Position numbers and translations under genes: made by a program
Notes under the pieces: generated by a model
Told to the model about the DNA's origin: nothing
Databases searched by the model: none
What the model saw: only the letters and a program-made list of their open reading frames with translations
Shown: positions 51,451 to 61,185 of the stretch, piece by piece
How the letters are laid out: every line of letters begins with the position of its first letter
Numbering within the stretch: position 1 is the first letter of the stretch
Source of the DNA: CAYSQW01 sp964433135
GTDB lineage: Bacteria; Acidobacteriota; Aminicenantia; Aminicenantales; Aminicenantaceae
DNA: 64,000 bases
NCBI GenBank assembly: GCA_964433135.1
Contig: CAYSQW010000013.1
Coordinates: forward strand, 1-64,000
Reading direction: 5' to 3'

Positions 51451-51479
51451 AAATTAAACGAATCGGCTCCATGTGTCAA
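51451..51479 (-). promoter_or_regulatory. Promoter of tRNA-Thr
   Basis: On the minus strand a perfect TTGACA (51479-51474) and TAATTT (51456-51451) are spaced by 17 nt, about 30 nt before the tRNA 5' end. The -10 match is weak but the -35 box and spacing are ideal. Confidence 0.5.
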
Positions 51480-51652
51480 GGCCTAACTTCCCTCTCCCCC
51501 TGATATCATGCTTTTTTGACCCGCCTGCTGTTGATTGAATCCGGAGCTTCGTCTCCGTATCCCTCCCTCACATACCGTTATTCTCTCTTATGCTCTTGAA
51601 TTGGCATGTAAATTGCTGCATTTAATGACAACGTGATCATAAGGAGCATGGC

Positions 51653-52552
51653 ATGAAAGAACCCCGGGCTGTTTTTGCGATTTTCATTTTCGGCTTCTTT
51701 TGTCTTTCCCTACCCGTGGAATCCCAAGATTTCAACCCGTCGTTTCATCTGAAATTATCCGGAGGAATGGGGACATTGGACGGCGGCGATTTCAATACGG
51801 GGATCGATGGGATCAACACAAAGCTGATCGACCTGTCCGCTCTGTCCGGTTTCGCTACAGTAAGTTCCATGGATCACTTGAAATGGGGAGCGGATCTTTC
51901 CATCGAAGCGATCATGGACATCACTCCGTTTCTGGCGGCATCGATAGGGATCGGCTACATTCGACGTGATTTAGACACAACAGGTGAAATCGAAGTGATG
52001 GATATCGGTACCGCCGCCCTGATTCTGAAACCGACCTTCTCCGCCGTCCCCATCGAGCTCAACCTCTATTACACCGTCCCGCTCTTTTCTTCATTGAATG
52101 TCTTTTTCAAAGCGGGAGGCTCTTATTACCTGGGAAAAGCTGATTTTTCCTACCGAGAGGAAGAGACCTTGGTGGGAGCGCCGACAGTCTGGGAATATTC
52201 CAAAGGAACAGGAAACGCCGCTTCATTGGGACTTCAAGGCGGGATCGGTTTGGAATACGGGATATCGGAGCGAATCGGTCTGTTTTTGGAAGCGGCGGGA
52301 AGGTACGCCAACTTCAAAAACTGGGATTACGACGGGAAATACGAAAATTCAGTCGGCACATCACAATCGTTCAAAGGCACTTGGTATTATGCAGAGGCCT
52401 ACGACGAAACCACCGATGATTATTACGCCTCGATCCTGCTTGAAAATGAAACCCCCAGCGGCTGGTACTTACGAAATGTGCGTAAAGCCGAGGTCGATTT
52501 TTCCGGCCTTTCATTCAGAGCGGGGATAAAGATCCGGCTCGGAAAAAAATAG
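51653..52552 (+). CDS. Predicted outer-membrane beta-barrel protein
   Basis: This 299-residue protein has AAGGAGC in front, a signal peptide (about 1-24), and then alternating amphipathic strands with many aromatic and glycine residues, for example G-I-G-Y-I-R-R and A-G-G-S-Y-Y-L-G-K. It ends in S-F-R-A-G-I-K-I-R-L-G-K-K, a strand suited to closing a barrel, though the last residue is not the usual Phe. It fits the broad outer-membrane protein beta-barrel group. Ligand and role are unknown. It precedes smc by 207 nt on the same strand. Confidence 0.75.
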   Translation: MKEPRAVFAIFIFGFFCLSLPVESQDFNPSFHLKLSGGMGTLDGGDFNTGIDGINTKLIDLSALSGFATVSSMDHLKWGADLSIEAIMDITPFLAASIGIGYIRRDLDTTGEIEVMDIGTAALILKPTFSAVPIELNLYYTVPLFSSLNVFFKAGGSYYLGKADFSYREEETLVGAPTVWEYSKGTGNAASLGLQGGIGLEYGISERIGLFLEAAGRYANFKNWDYDGKYENSVGTSQSFKGTWYYAEAYDETTDDYYASILLENETPSGWYLRNVRKAEVDFSGLSFRAGIKIRLGKK

Positions 52553-52759
52553 CGGGAACATCCCTCTTACCGAGATCCGCCATAAGGCGCCGGCACACTT
52601 GGACATAACGGCCTTTTCGAAATCCGGATAACACGATTTCTCAATCGGGAACTCCTTTTTGAGGGATTTTTCTTATCCACCCTTTTTTATAGACGACTCA
52701 ACGTTTAGGACTTGCTCCCGTGGGGTTAAATCCATTATGATTACACATCGAAACCGAAC

Positions 52760-55700
52760 ATGTATATTAAGAAACTGGAGCTGCAAGGATTCAAGTCGTT
52801 TCCCGAGCGGACAAAAATCATCTTTCACAAGGGCATCACCGCCATTATCGGGCCCAACGGCACGGGCAAAAGTAATCTTGTCGATGGCCTGCTGTGGGTG
52901 CTGAGCCGCAAGCGCAGCAAATCTCTGCGCGTGGAACGCAGCGGCGACATCATTTTCAACGGCAACGCAAAAAAAGCTCCCATGAGCATGGCGGACGTCG
53001 TTCTGACCCTTGGAGATGACGAGGAGGAGCTCGTCATCAATCACAGGGTTTTTCGGTCCGGCGATAATGAATACCGACTTAACGGAAAGACCGCCCGTTT
53101 GCGGGATATCCAGGATGCTCTCTGGAAGAAGACCATCGGAGAAGCCGAATACTTTGTCATCGAACAAGGCAGCGTGGGGCTTTTCCTCTCCTCCAAACCT
53201 GCCGAGAAACGCAACCTGCTGGAAGAAGCGGCCGGAACCGCTTTCTACAAAGACAAAAAGCGACAGGCGCATAACAAACTGAACAGCACGGAACAAAACC
53301 TGACCCGACTTCAGGACATAATCGCCGAAGTGGAGAAATCCAAGAATTCCTTGAAGCGTCAGGCACAGGCCGCAATCCGCTATCGAAACCTGCGTGAAGA
53401 CATAAGGAGGCTCACGGTGCTTCAGTTCCGGAAGAAGATCGCCCGGCTGGAAGCGGAGCAGACAGACACCTCCCGGCGCTATCAGACCAGTCTGGACCAA
53501 GAGAATGAAATCCTGTCACGGATGAAACAGGCGGAAAAAGCACTGGCTTCCCTGCGCCAGGAAGTCTGGCGCCGGGAAAAAGAGGGCCGCGAAGAAAGAG
53601 ACCGTCTCTTCGCGCTTAAAAACCGGCGGTCTCAATTGGAATCGGAGCGCTTCAAACAATCCAAAAGAATCGATTTTATTGAAGACAAAAAAAGCGGCGC
53701 CCGCCGCGGCCGGGAGGATCTTCGGCGTGAATTGAAAACGCTGGAGCGCGAAAACAAAAAAACCGAGGACACCTTGACAGGCCTTGAAGGCTCCTTGAAA
53801 CGGCGCCGGGACGACCTTGCCGCGGCGGTCCGAGAACATCAAACCTCACAAGATTCATGGGAAAGGGCCAAGCAGACCATCGATTCCCTGCGCGCCGAAC
53901 ATCTGGACAAACTTTCCGCCCAGACGGAGATTAAAAATGAGCGCGGTAAAGCCGAAAAAGAGATCGAACTCATCCAGAGACAGGAAATCAAGTTGAAAGA
54001 CCAAATCGAAAACGAGCGCAGGCTTTACCTTGAAACGGAAAAAAACCTGAGATCCGCCGAAAAGGAGTCCGAACGCCTGCATGACGAGCTGAACTCCCAC
54101 AAACAGAGGTTGGAGAAAGAAGAACATACGGCTCAATCGCTTCGATCCGTCTTGGAAGAGCTCAACCGGAAGCTTGGAAATCTCCGCCACTCCCGGGATG
54201 AGACATCTCACCTTCTTCATTCTCTGCAAAATTTGCTGAGCAAGGAAAAAGACACGAATGAAGCGCAGGAGCTGAGCGGAGCTCTGGGCCTGTTTGCCGA
54301 CCTGATCTCCTCCGATTCCCAACATACTCCGTTGGTCGATGTTTTCTGGAAGGATGAAGTGCGGGCGAATGTCATCCCCGCCTCCGACTTCCTCAAAAAC
54401 CTGACCGGATCTTCCCCCCATGGACGTTTTCTACTCCTCCCCGACGGGGAAGAAAGAGAAACCGCTTCTCAGTCAGCCTGCCGCGAGGCGGGAGGGCTCG
54501 GCCTCCTCAAAGCCAACGTCAAACCCGCCGAAGGGATTCAAGGCCGGTTTTCACGGCTGATCGAAGCGGCGATCGTGCCGGATCTCAGAACCGCGGTGGG
54601 CCTGTGGCAGCAGCATACCGAAGCAAATTTCATCACGGTGGACGGCGACGTACTGCATGCTTCCGGCCTGGTTGTCGCCGGTCCCCAAAAGGAAGGCCTG
54701 TTCGCCCTCACCCAAGACATGAAATCAGCCCGGGTTAAACTGACGGGACTTGAGAAAGAGATTGTTCCGGTGGAATCCGAAGTCGAAACGAAAACGACGG
54801 CACGGAAAGAGAGCGAAGTTCGCATCCGGCGGTTTCGTGAAGACATAGCGCGCCTGGAGCGCACAATCGTTTCCCGGGACAAGGAAAAAAGCTACCTTGC
54901 CGCGGAAATAGCGAAGATATCAGACCGAACCCAAGTTTTTGAAAGCGAAACCGAGGTTCTCGCTCAGGATAAAAAGCGGATGGAGGCATCCATTCGGCAG
55001 GTCAGCACACACCTCACCGAGTTGGAGCGGGAAAGATCCGCGCTCCGGTCATCGATCGAAGAACAGGAAACATCTCTTGCTTCGCTGCAGGAAGCGAGTG
55101 AACACACGAGAACCCGCTGTTTCGAATTGCAGTCGGGTCTCGATCTGACGGAAGAGCGGATTAAAAATTTGAAGCAGCAGAACCGCAATATTCTGCAGCG
55201 TCGCGAGAACATTTCTTCAAAAATCGAAAATCTGGAGAATGAACTGCGGTCTGAAGAAAAAGAAGAAGCGGCGCTTAAACAGGATATATTCGATCTGACC
55301 CAGGAAGCAGGGAAACTTGAAAGGGAGCTCCGCGATAAAGAAAGCGAAATGCTGGAAAAGGAAAGCGGATTGAAACGGCATCAGGAAAAGCAGGCGGAGA
55401 GCGAGCAGGGCCTGGATGAACAGCGCATCAAATACGAAGCAATCAAGGAAGAGCGTGTCCAATGGGAAATAAAAAAAGCTGAGAGAGAGCGAGATCTGGT
55501 CAATCTGGAAGAAACGTGCTGGCAGGAGTTAAAGAAAACCATCGCCGAGGTCAAGCAGGAGATTTCCGCGGAAGATGTCGCCGACCGGGACATTGCCCCT
55601 CAGCTGGAAGAGTCGCAGGACAAGATTCAGCGCTTCAAAGCGGTCAATCTTATGGCGGAAGAGGAATACCGGGCCCAGAAAGAGCGCTATGATTTCCTCC

Positions 55701-56266
55701 TTCAGCAAAACGAGGACCTGCGCAGCTCCATCGACTCCACCAAGGAAGCCATCCGCCGGATCGATCAGGAAAGCCGGCATCAATTCCTCAAAGCTCTTTC
55801 GGAAGTCAATACCAACTTCAAGGATCTTTTCAGTCTGCTGTTCGACGGCGGTCACGCCGAGGTCAAATTAACGGATCCCGATCAACCGCTGGATTCGGGG
55901 ATCGACATCATCGCTCAGCCGCCCGGGAAACGGGTACAAAGTCTTACGCTCCTCTCAGGAGGAGAAAAGACGCTGACCAGCCTGGCGTTTTTCTTTGCTC
56001 TTTTCAGATACAAGCCCACTCCTTTCTGTATCTTGGACGAAGTGGACGCCTCTCTGGACGAAGCCAATCTGCTGAGGTTTCTCAATCTGATGAAAAAGAA
56101 TGAAGACGGCACCCAGTTCATCATCATCACGCATAATTTCAAATCCATGGAAGTCGCCGATTTCATCTACGGCACCGCCATGCCCGAGCCCAATTTTACC
56201 AATATCTATTCGGTCAAAATGGAAAAAAAAGAAACGGCGGAAGCTGAAAAACCGCCGGTGTCCTGA
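52760..56266 (+). CDS. smc: Chromosome segregation protein SMC
   Basis: This 1168-residue ATPase organises and separates chromosomes. The N-terminal head has L-Q-G-F-K-S-F and Walker A G-P-N-G-T-G-K-S-N (31-39), with Thr where Ser is commoner. Long coiled coils (about 165-500 and 670-1000) flank a hinge (about 510-640) that contains G-L-F-A-D-L and, later, D-V-L-H-A-S-G. The C-terminal head has the signature L-L-S-G-G-E-K-T (S1066) and Walker B F-C-I-L-D-E-V-D. Its usual partners ScpA and ScpB are not in the window. It converges with the radical SAM gene, with only five nucleotides between stops. Confidence 0.96.
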   Translation: MYIKKLELQGFKSFPERTKIIFHKGITAIIGPNGTGKSNLVDGLLWVLSRKRSKSLRVERSGDIIFNGNAKKAPMSMADVVLTLGDDEEELVINHRVFRSGDNEYRLNGKTARLRDIQDALWKKTIGEAEYFVIEQGSVGLFLSSKPAEKRNLLEEAAGTAFYKDKKRQAHNKLNSTEQNLTRLQDIIAEVEKSKNSLKRQAQAAIRYRNLREDIRRLTVLQFRKKIARLEAEQTDTSRRYQTSLDQENEILSRMKQAEKALASLRQEVWRREKEGREERDRLFALKNRRSQLESERFKQSKRIDFIEDKKSGARRGREDLRRELKTLERENKKTEDTLTGLEGSLKRRRDDLAAAVREHQTSQDSWERAKQTIDSLRAEHLDKLSAQTEIKNERGKAEKEIELIQRQEIKLKDQIENERRLYLETEKNLRSAEKESERLHDELNSHKQRLEKEEHTAQSLRSVLEELNRKLGNLRHSRDETSHLLHSLQNLLSKEKDTNEAQELSGALGLFADLISSDSQHTPLVDVFWKDEVRANVIPASDFLKNLTGSSPHGRFLLLPDGEERETASQSACREAGGLGLLKANVKPAEGIQGRFSRLIEAAIVPDLRTAVGLWQQHTEANFITVDGDVLHASGLVVAGPQKEGLFALTQDMKSARVKLTGLEKEIVPVESEVETKTTARKESEVRIRRFREDIARLERTIVSRDKEKSYLAAEIAKISDRTQVFESETEVLAQDKKRMEASIRQVSTHLTELERERSALRSSIEEQETSLASLQEASEHTRTRCFELQSGLDLTEERIKNLKQQNRNILQRRENISSKIENLENELRSEEKEEAALKQDIFDLTQEAGKLERELRDKESEMLEKESGLKRHQEKQAESEQGLDEQRIKYEAIKEERVQWEIKKAERERDLVNLEETCWQELKKTIAEVKQEISAEDVADRDIAPQLEESQDKIQRFKAVNLMAEEEYRAQKERYDFLLQQNEDLRSSIDSTKEAIRRIDQESRHQFLKALSEVNTNFKDLFSLLFDGGHAEVKLTDPDQPLDSGIDIIAQPPGKRVQSLTLLSGGEKTLTSLAFFFALFRYKPTPFCILDEVDASLDEANLLRFLNLMKKNEDGTQFIIITHNFKSMEVADFIYGTAMPEPNFTNIYSVKMEKKETAEAEKPPVS

Positions 56267-56271
56267 GAATC

Positions 56272-57789
56272 TCAGCCGACCTTGACGTCCCGGATATCTT
56301 CCCGGGATTTGGATTTTCCCAGCAGGTGTTTGATCCTGTATTTCGTCCAAACCAGGAAAAATACGATATAGACGCCGAGATGTCCTCCTGAAAACAAGCC
56401 CATAAACAGGGAGCGCCATTTGGACGGGGACAGGATGCGTTTTCCCGAGTCCCCTCCCCGCATGATCAAGTTTGCGATCTGAAACCAGGTCAGGCGATCC
56501 TTGAAAAGCGGGACATCGCCCTGCGCCGCGGGCAGCAAGGGGACCTTCCTCATGTCTTTCTTCTCGGCCCAGGAAAAATCTTGCGGGATAATGCCCTCCC
56601 GCTTCGCGATGAGCTCCAGCGGCGTGCCGGGATAGACATGAAGGATGGAGGTTGAAATCTCGGTTTTGGGATTGATCGTTTTCAGTTCATCGATGATCCG
56701 GATCGTGTCCTGCGCCTCCTCCCAGGTTTCCGTATGGTGGGAATAGATAATGAAGGCATCCGGAACAAAATCCAATTCCTTGGCCCAGCGCACGAAATTA
56801 TAGGCCTGTTCAATATCGAACGCCTTGCCGACGATCTCTTTTCGAACCCGCTCGGCTCCGGCTTCCACACCGAAATGCCCCCAAACCAATCCGGCGTCCA
56901 CCATTTTGGCCAGGAGCGGCTTGTCGACCAGGTCGATCCGGAATTCATTGCAAAACTTGATGTTGAGCTTTCGCTCCAGGATCATATCCATAATCCTGTG
57001 CAGCCGCCGAGGATCATAGTTCAGCGTATCATCGTAGAACCAGATGAATTCCGCTCCGTAGGCGTCGATGAGATGTTCGATTTCCTCAAGAACCCGTTCC
57101 GGCGAATTCCCGCGCACGCGCCTGCCCCAATTCGCGGGTGTTGCGCAAAAATAACAATCGAAAGGACAGCCGCGCGACGTCATGATGTTCTGGGCTTTTC
57201 TTTTCCGCCCGTCCGCGGTTTGAACCGTAAAATGGTACTTGTCCATGGGAACCAGGTGACGGGCGGGAAACGGCAGCGTGTCCAGGTCCTCGATCCGTTC
57301 TCTATCGCCCGTATATACGATCCCGCCGTTATGTCGAATATGCAGTCCCTCAACCTGATCGATATTTCCGCCTGACCTGAGCTCTCTCACGAGTGCCACC
57401 AGAGTTAGCTCCCCTTCTCCTTTGACCGTAATATCCACGTCGCGGACACGGCTCAAGGTTTCGGCGCCCGACATTGAGATATGGGGTCCGCCCAGCACCG
57501 TGACGATTTTTGGATCGACCTGTTTGGCGACGGAGGCCAACCGGAATGAATCAAACCGATTTTCCGTAGTGGTGGTCCCCCCCAGCAGGTGGGGACGGAA
57601 TGCGCGGATGCGCTCACGAACATCCTTCCAACTCAATCCGAGGACATCCGCCGGAACGACATCCACCTCCACGCCTTCTTTTTCCAGAACCGCCGCCAGC
57701 GATAAGATGCCCAGCGGCGGCATGGAGGTTCCTTCACCCCAACGCTGAGCCACGTAACCCTGCGGTGGAACAAACAGCTGTACTCTCAT
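56272..57789 (-). CDS. B12-binding radical SAM protein
   Basis: The 505-residue protein has an N-terminal cobalamin-binding-type domain (about 1-140: P-P-L-G-I-L-S-L-A-A-V-L, then V-L-G-G-P-H-I-S) and a radical SAM domain with C208-P-F-D-C212-Y-F-C215. Proteins of this class often methylate or rearrange carbon skeletons in lipid, antibiotic or hopanoid pathways; the substrate here is unknown. A hydrophobic segment near residue 480 (F-S-G-G-H-L-G-V-Y-I-V-F-F-L-V) suggests membrane contact. It is divergent from the symporter gene and convergent with smc. Confidence 0.9.
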   Translation of the reverse strand: MRVQLFVPPQGYVAQRWGEGTSMPPLGILSLAAVLEKEGVEVDVVPADVLGLSWKDVRERIRAFRPHLLGGTTTTENRFDSFRLASVAKQVDPKIVTVLGGPHISMSGAETLSRVRDVDITVKGEGELTLVALVRELRSGGNIDQVEGLHIRHNGGIVYTGDRERIEDLDTLPFPARHLVPMDKYHFTVQTADGRKRKAQNIMTSRGCPFDCYFCATPANWGRRVRGNSPERVLEEIEHLIDAYGAEFIWFYDDTLNYDPRRLHRIMDMILERKLNIKFCNEFRIDLVDKPLLAKMVDAGLVWGHFGVEAGAERVRKEIVGKAFDIEQAYNFVRWAKELDFVPDAFIIYSHHTETWEEAQDTIRIIDELKTINPKTEISTSILHVYPGTPLELIAKREGIIPQDFSWAEKKDMRKVPLLPAAQGDVPLFKDRLTWFQIANLIMRGGDSGKRILSPSKWRSLFMGLFSGGHLGVYIVFFLVWTKYRIKHLLGKSKSREDIRDVKVG

Positions 57790-58027
57790 GTTATCCCAGC
57801 TATTATAAATTACCGGGCGGAATGAGGAAAGCGCTTTCTCTTTACAAGCCGTTCCGGGAAACGGCTCCGGATCCGAAAATCACTGTTTTGCATGCCGGAT
57901 TCCTCCGTAACCCCTCAATCCGCATCTGAAATCCCGCTTGCCTGTCATGAAATTTTTTGTCAGAATATTTGACATCGTATATGCATGCGATGTTTTAGGG
58001 TATTAATCCGAAAAGAGGAGTCAACGC

Positions 58028-59443
58028 GTGGCATATTTGATCACTATCCTGGCTTATCTCATTCTGATGCTGATTTTCGGCCTCATCATCTCGAAACGGG
58101 TGAAAAAAAAGGAAGATTTCCTGATCGCCGGGCGAACTCTGACGGCGCCTATCCTGGTTGGAACCCTGCTGGCCACCTGGATCGGATCGGGCGATATCTT
58201 CAGTGTATCCGATCTCAGTTACAATCATGGATACTCCTCATTGATCGGAAGCGCGGGGGGATGGATCGGAATCATCGTTGTTTTCTTCATCGCCGGTCGC
58301 GTGCGCCGTTTCGGACAGTTCACCGTCCCCGATATCCTGGAAGCCCGCTATGATAAATGGGCGCGTATCCTTGCGACCATCACCACGATCATCGCATACC
58401 TGACGATCGTCAGCTATCAATTTCGGGGCGGCGGCTGGGTTCTCAATACCATAACCGACGGAAGAATGTCCATCGAAACCGGCATCATCATCGTTGCGAT
58501 CTTCGTCGTCGTCTACACTCTGTTGGCAGGCATGATATCGGTGGCATATCTGGATATATTCAATGGGATTCTCATCATCACCGCCGTATTCGTTGCCATT
58601 CCTTTTCTTATCAAGCATGTCGGGGGCATGGATTTTATCGCGGCGAATGTAACGCCTCGACGCCACCCGGTCCTGGGAAACATGTCCGGGATCCAGGCCA
58701 TGGGGTATTTCGTGCCCACGCTGCTGCTGGCCCTCGGCAACGGCAACATGTATCAGCGGTTTTTTTCCGCGAAAAATGAGCGGGAGGCCAAAAAATCCGT
58801 TGTCGGCTGGGTTCTCGGCGTCGTCATGCTGGGCGTTGCGCTGCAGAGCTTGGCGGTTATCGGAAGCAGCGCCTTCCAATTGGGCGATAACATGCAGGGA
58901 AAGATCATTCTGGAAGTTGCTCACAAAGGCGTACCGGTCGCCGTCGGATGCGTTCTTATCGCCGCCATCGTAGCCATCATCGTATCCACGGCCAACAGTT
59001 TTCTACTGGTTCCCGCCACCAATGTTGTCCGCGATATATATCAACGCTTCATCAATTCCGACCTGTCCGACAAAAAGATGATTCTGTTTTCACGGCTGGT
59101 CGTCATCGGGCTCGGATTCATTTCTTTTTCGCTGATCTCCTTTTTCCCCCGGATTCTGGACGCCGCGTATGCGGCATACACGATATACGGAGCCGGCATC
59201 ACTCCGGCCCTTATGGCCGTCTTCTTCTGGAAACGAGCCACGACCGCGGGAGGGGTCTCTTCGATCCTGGGAGGCATGACCGTCACCATCATCTGGGAGA
59301 TCATCAATAAGATCCAGGGACAACTCCCCCTGGGAATCCCTGCAATCTACCCCGCCCTGTTCTGTTCGTTGGCCCTGCTTATCATTATCAGTCTGCTGGG
59401 CGAAAAACCGAAGCCCGACAAATGGAAACCTTTCTTCAAATAG
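58028..59443 (+). CDS. Sodium:solute symporter family protein
   Basis: This 471-residue membrane protein has about thirteen hydrophobic segments and the SSS-family patterns W-I-G-S-G-D-I-F-S-V-S-D near residue 52 and G-N-G-N-M-Y-Q-R-F-F-S-A-K near residue 238. The family takes up sugars, amino acids, organic acids or amines with sodium. The start is GTG with AAAGAGGAG upstream. The deacetylase-family gene follows after eight nucleotides, so the two are one transcription unit, and the transported solute may be an acetylated compound; this is inference. Confidence 0.92.
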   Translation: MAYLITILAYLILMLIFGLIISKRVKKKEDFLIAGRTLTAPILVGTLLATWIGSGDIFSVSDLSYNHGYSSLIGSAGGWIGIIVVFFIAGRVRRFGQFTVPDILEARYDKWARILATITTIIAYLTIVSYQFRGGGWVLNTITDGRMSIETGIIIVAIFVVVYTLLAGMISVAYLDIFNGILIITAVFVAIPFLIKHVGGMDFIAANVTPRRHPVLGNMSGIQAMGYFVPTLLLALGNGNMYQRFFSAKNEREAKKSVVGWVLGVVMLGVALQSLAVIGSSAFQLGDNMQGKIILEVAHKGVPVAVGCVLIAAIVAIIVSTANSFLLVPATNVVRDIYQRFINSDLSDKKMILFSRLVVIGLGFISFSLISFFPRILDAAYAAYTIYGAGITPALMAVFFWKRATTAGGVSSILGGMTVTIIWEIINKIQGQLPLGIPAIYPALFCSLALLIIISLLGEKPKPDKWKPFFK

Positions 59444-59451
59444 GAGCCCCC

Positions 59452-60480
59452 ATGCAAACAGGAATCATCAGAGATGCACGCTTCCTGGAACACGACATGG
59501 GAAGCGCCCATATCGAAAGCCCAAACCGGTTGGACGCCATCTACCGCATGATCGACCGGAAAGTCGATTTTCCTTTCCTGGATATTTCACCGCGACCGGC
59601 ATCGGAATCCGAAATCCTGTATATTCATACTCCGGAGTACTATCGCCGGGTCCGCGGCACCGCCGGCAAACCGCATGTCCCCCTTGACCCCGACACCTCC
59701 ACTTCCGCCCGTTCCTTTGAAACCTCTCTGCTGGCGGCCGGAGGCGTGCTCGCCGCGGCAGACGCCATCGTCGAGGGCCGGGTCCGCAACGCGATCGCCT
59801 TTATACGCCCGCCGGGACACCATGCAGAAATCGATCGGGCAAGAGGATTCTGCATCTTCAATAATATCGCCATCACCGCTGAACACTTGATACGCCTCCG
59901 TGGAATGAAACGTATTTTGATCGTGGATTGGGACATCCATCATGGAAACGGCACCCAGAATCAATTCTACGAGCGTTCCGACGTGATCTATGTCTCTATC
60001 CACCAATCCCCCTTTTTTCCCGGCACCGGATACTGGAGCGAAACCGGAAGAGGGTCCGGAAAAGGGTATACGATCAACGTGCCGCTCTCACCGGGCAAAA
60101 CGGATGCCGACTATCTCTTCATCATGAAAAAACTGCTGGCTCCCATCGCGCTCCAATTCTCTCCTGATTTTATTTTGGTATCCGCCGGTTTCGACATCCA
60201 TTTTTCCGATCCACTGGGGGGTATGGAGGTCACCACCGAGGGCATCGGCGCCATCACCCGGGAGCTCGTCGATCTGGCACGAAAAACCTGTGACAACCGG
60301 CTGCTCATCGCTTTGGAAGGGGGCTACAACCTGCAAGCCATTCAGGATGGAAGCTTGGAAGTTCTCCGGCAGCTTCATGGAAGCGGCCGCGCCACCACGT
60401 TTTCCGCGGAAGCATCGCCTGAAGCTTTGCGGGAGTTGGCGCCGGTGTTTGAGATGCACAACACTCACTGGAAAATATAG
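59452..60480 (+). CDS. Histone deacetylase/acetylpolyamine amidohydrolase-family enzyme
   Basis: The ATG at 59452 has a TAGGAG site. The 342-residue zinc enzyme contains R-P-P-G-H-H-A near residue 126 (active-site histidines), D-W-D-I-H-H-G-N-G-T near residue 163 (zinc ligands and charge relay), G-F-D-I-H near residue 248, and E-G-G-Y-N with the catalytic tyrosine near residue 290. This is the class I/II deacetylase fold that in bacteria removes acetyl groups from polyamines, proteins or small molecules. Placement just behind a sodium symporter suggests a small acetylated solute. It should be cytoplasmic. Confidence 0.93.
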   Translation: MQTGIIRDARFLEHDMGSAHIESPNRLDAIYRMIDRKVDFPFLDISPRPASESEILYIHTPEYYRRVRGTAGKPHVPLDPDTSTSARSFETSLLAAGGVLAAADAIVEGRVRNAIAFIRPPGHHAEIDRARGFCIFNNIAITAEHLIRLRGMKRILIVDWDIHHGNGTQNQFYERSDVIYVSIHQSPFFPGTGYWSETGRGSGKGYTINVPLSPGKTDADYLFIMKKLLAPIALQFSPDFILVSAGFDIHFSDPLGGMEVTTEGIGAITRELVDLARKTCDNRLLIALEGGYNLQAIQDGSLEVLRQLHGSGRATTFSAEASPEALRELAPVFEMHNTHWKI

Positions 60481-60499
60481 GCTTGAGCTGGATTATTCA

Positions 60500-60570
60500 T
60501 GGAACAGGCTGATTAGATAAATATAAATCCTCCAATGGATATAAAACAATTATATAATCAGCCTGTTCCA
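60500..60570. repeat. Perfect 16-nt inverted repeat with 39-nt AT-rich loop
   Basis: TGGAACAGGCTGATTA (60500-60515) is the exact reverse complement of 60555-60570. The 39 nt between are almost all A and T. It lies just after the deacetylase gene. No T run follows either arm, so it is not a standard terminator; it could be the ends of a very small mobile element or an RNA hairpin. Confidence 0.85.
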
Positions 60571-60725
60571 CCCTTTGGGCGCACCAATCTTACCACGTCG
60601 CCATCGTCGCATCCCGATCGACGTAGCCCGGTACGCCTCACGAGCTGCATCCTCGGCGCCACGGCAATCTTGGTCTCGTGAATAACCCAGACTTTTTTGG
60701 AGACCGTAGATTCTGCTCTTTCCTT

Positions 60726-61009
60726 AATACCCGGGTGGGGCGGGTCGGAAGGAACGGCGGTGTGAGGTCGTCGTTTAGATGGGATTTTAAACGCCATATA
60801 AATAGCGGTTTATTCTGCGGTTCCGTAACTCGTCCCTTTGGGGCTCAGACATACTCACCGGCCTCCTCCGTCGGCTTCCCTCACAAACCCCCATTTTCAG
60901 GCTAAATCCCATATGGCACTCCTCATCTCACACTGCCTTATCCTGGTTTTGGTGCTGAAAGACGTCTGGTTGCAGATTTGATTTCCACCTAAATACCCGG
61001 GTGGGGCGG
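60726..61009. repeat. Direct repeat pair of an 18-nt CCCGGG-containing unit
   Basis: AATACCCGGGTGGGGCGG occurs at 60726-60743 and again at 60992-61009, 266 nt apart. The unit is much richer in G than its surroundings. I noticed no further copy in the window. Origin and role are unknown. Confidence 0.8.
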
Positions 61010-61185
61010 CGTCAGGGTGGGCAGGAGGGCCTCGATTGAGTTACAATATGTTGTTTATGATGTATAGTCTTTATGTCATACGTCATCTATTGGAGACAAA
61101 ACGGCCTCCGGTTTATATATACCGACTGAGGAAGCATTTGGCATGCCGTTTGCATTATATTGAAAGTGAAGGAGTGGAGGAGAAT

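Larger units (their letters stand above)
60481..61185. other. Long noncoding stretch with repeats
   Basis: This 705-nt region contains no supported gene. It holds a perfect 16-nt inverted repeat (separate entry) and two copies of an 18-nt sequence, at 60726-60743 and 60992-61009, that includes the palindrome CCCGGG. A minus-strand frame at 60558-60797 has no ribosome site or family match. In-frame starts upstream of the FecR-like gene (from 61036) lack a ribosome site and a signal peptide. Confidence 0.55.

Noticed and set aside
57969..57997. A perfect TTGACA upstream of the symporter gene
   Set aside because: No acceptable -10 hexamer lies 16-18 nt downstream.
60558..60797. A 79-codon minus-strand frame in the repeat-bearing block
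   Set aside because: It overlaps the inverted repeat, has no ribosome site and no family I recognise.
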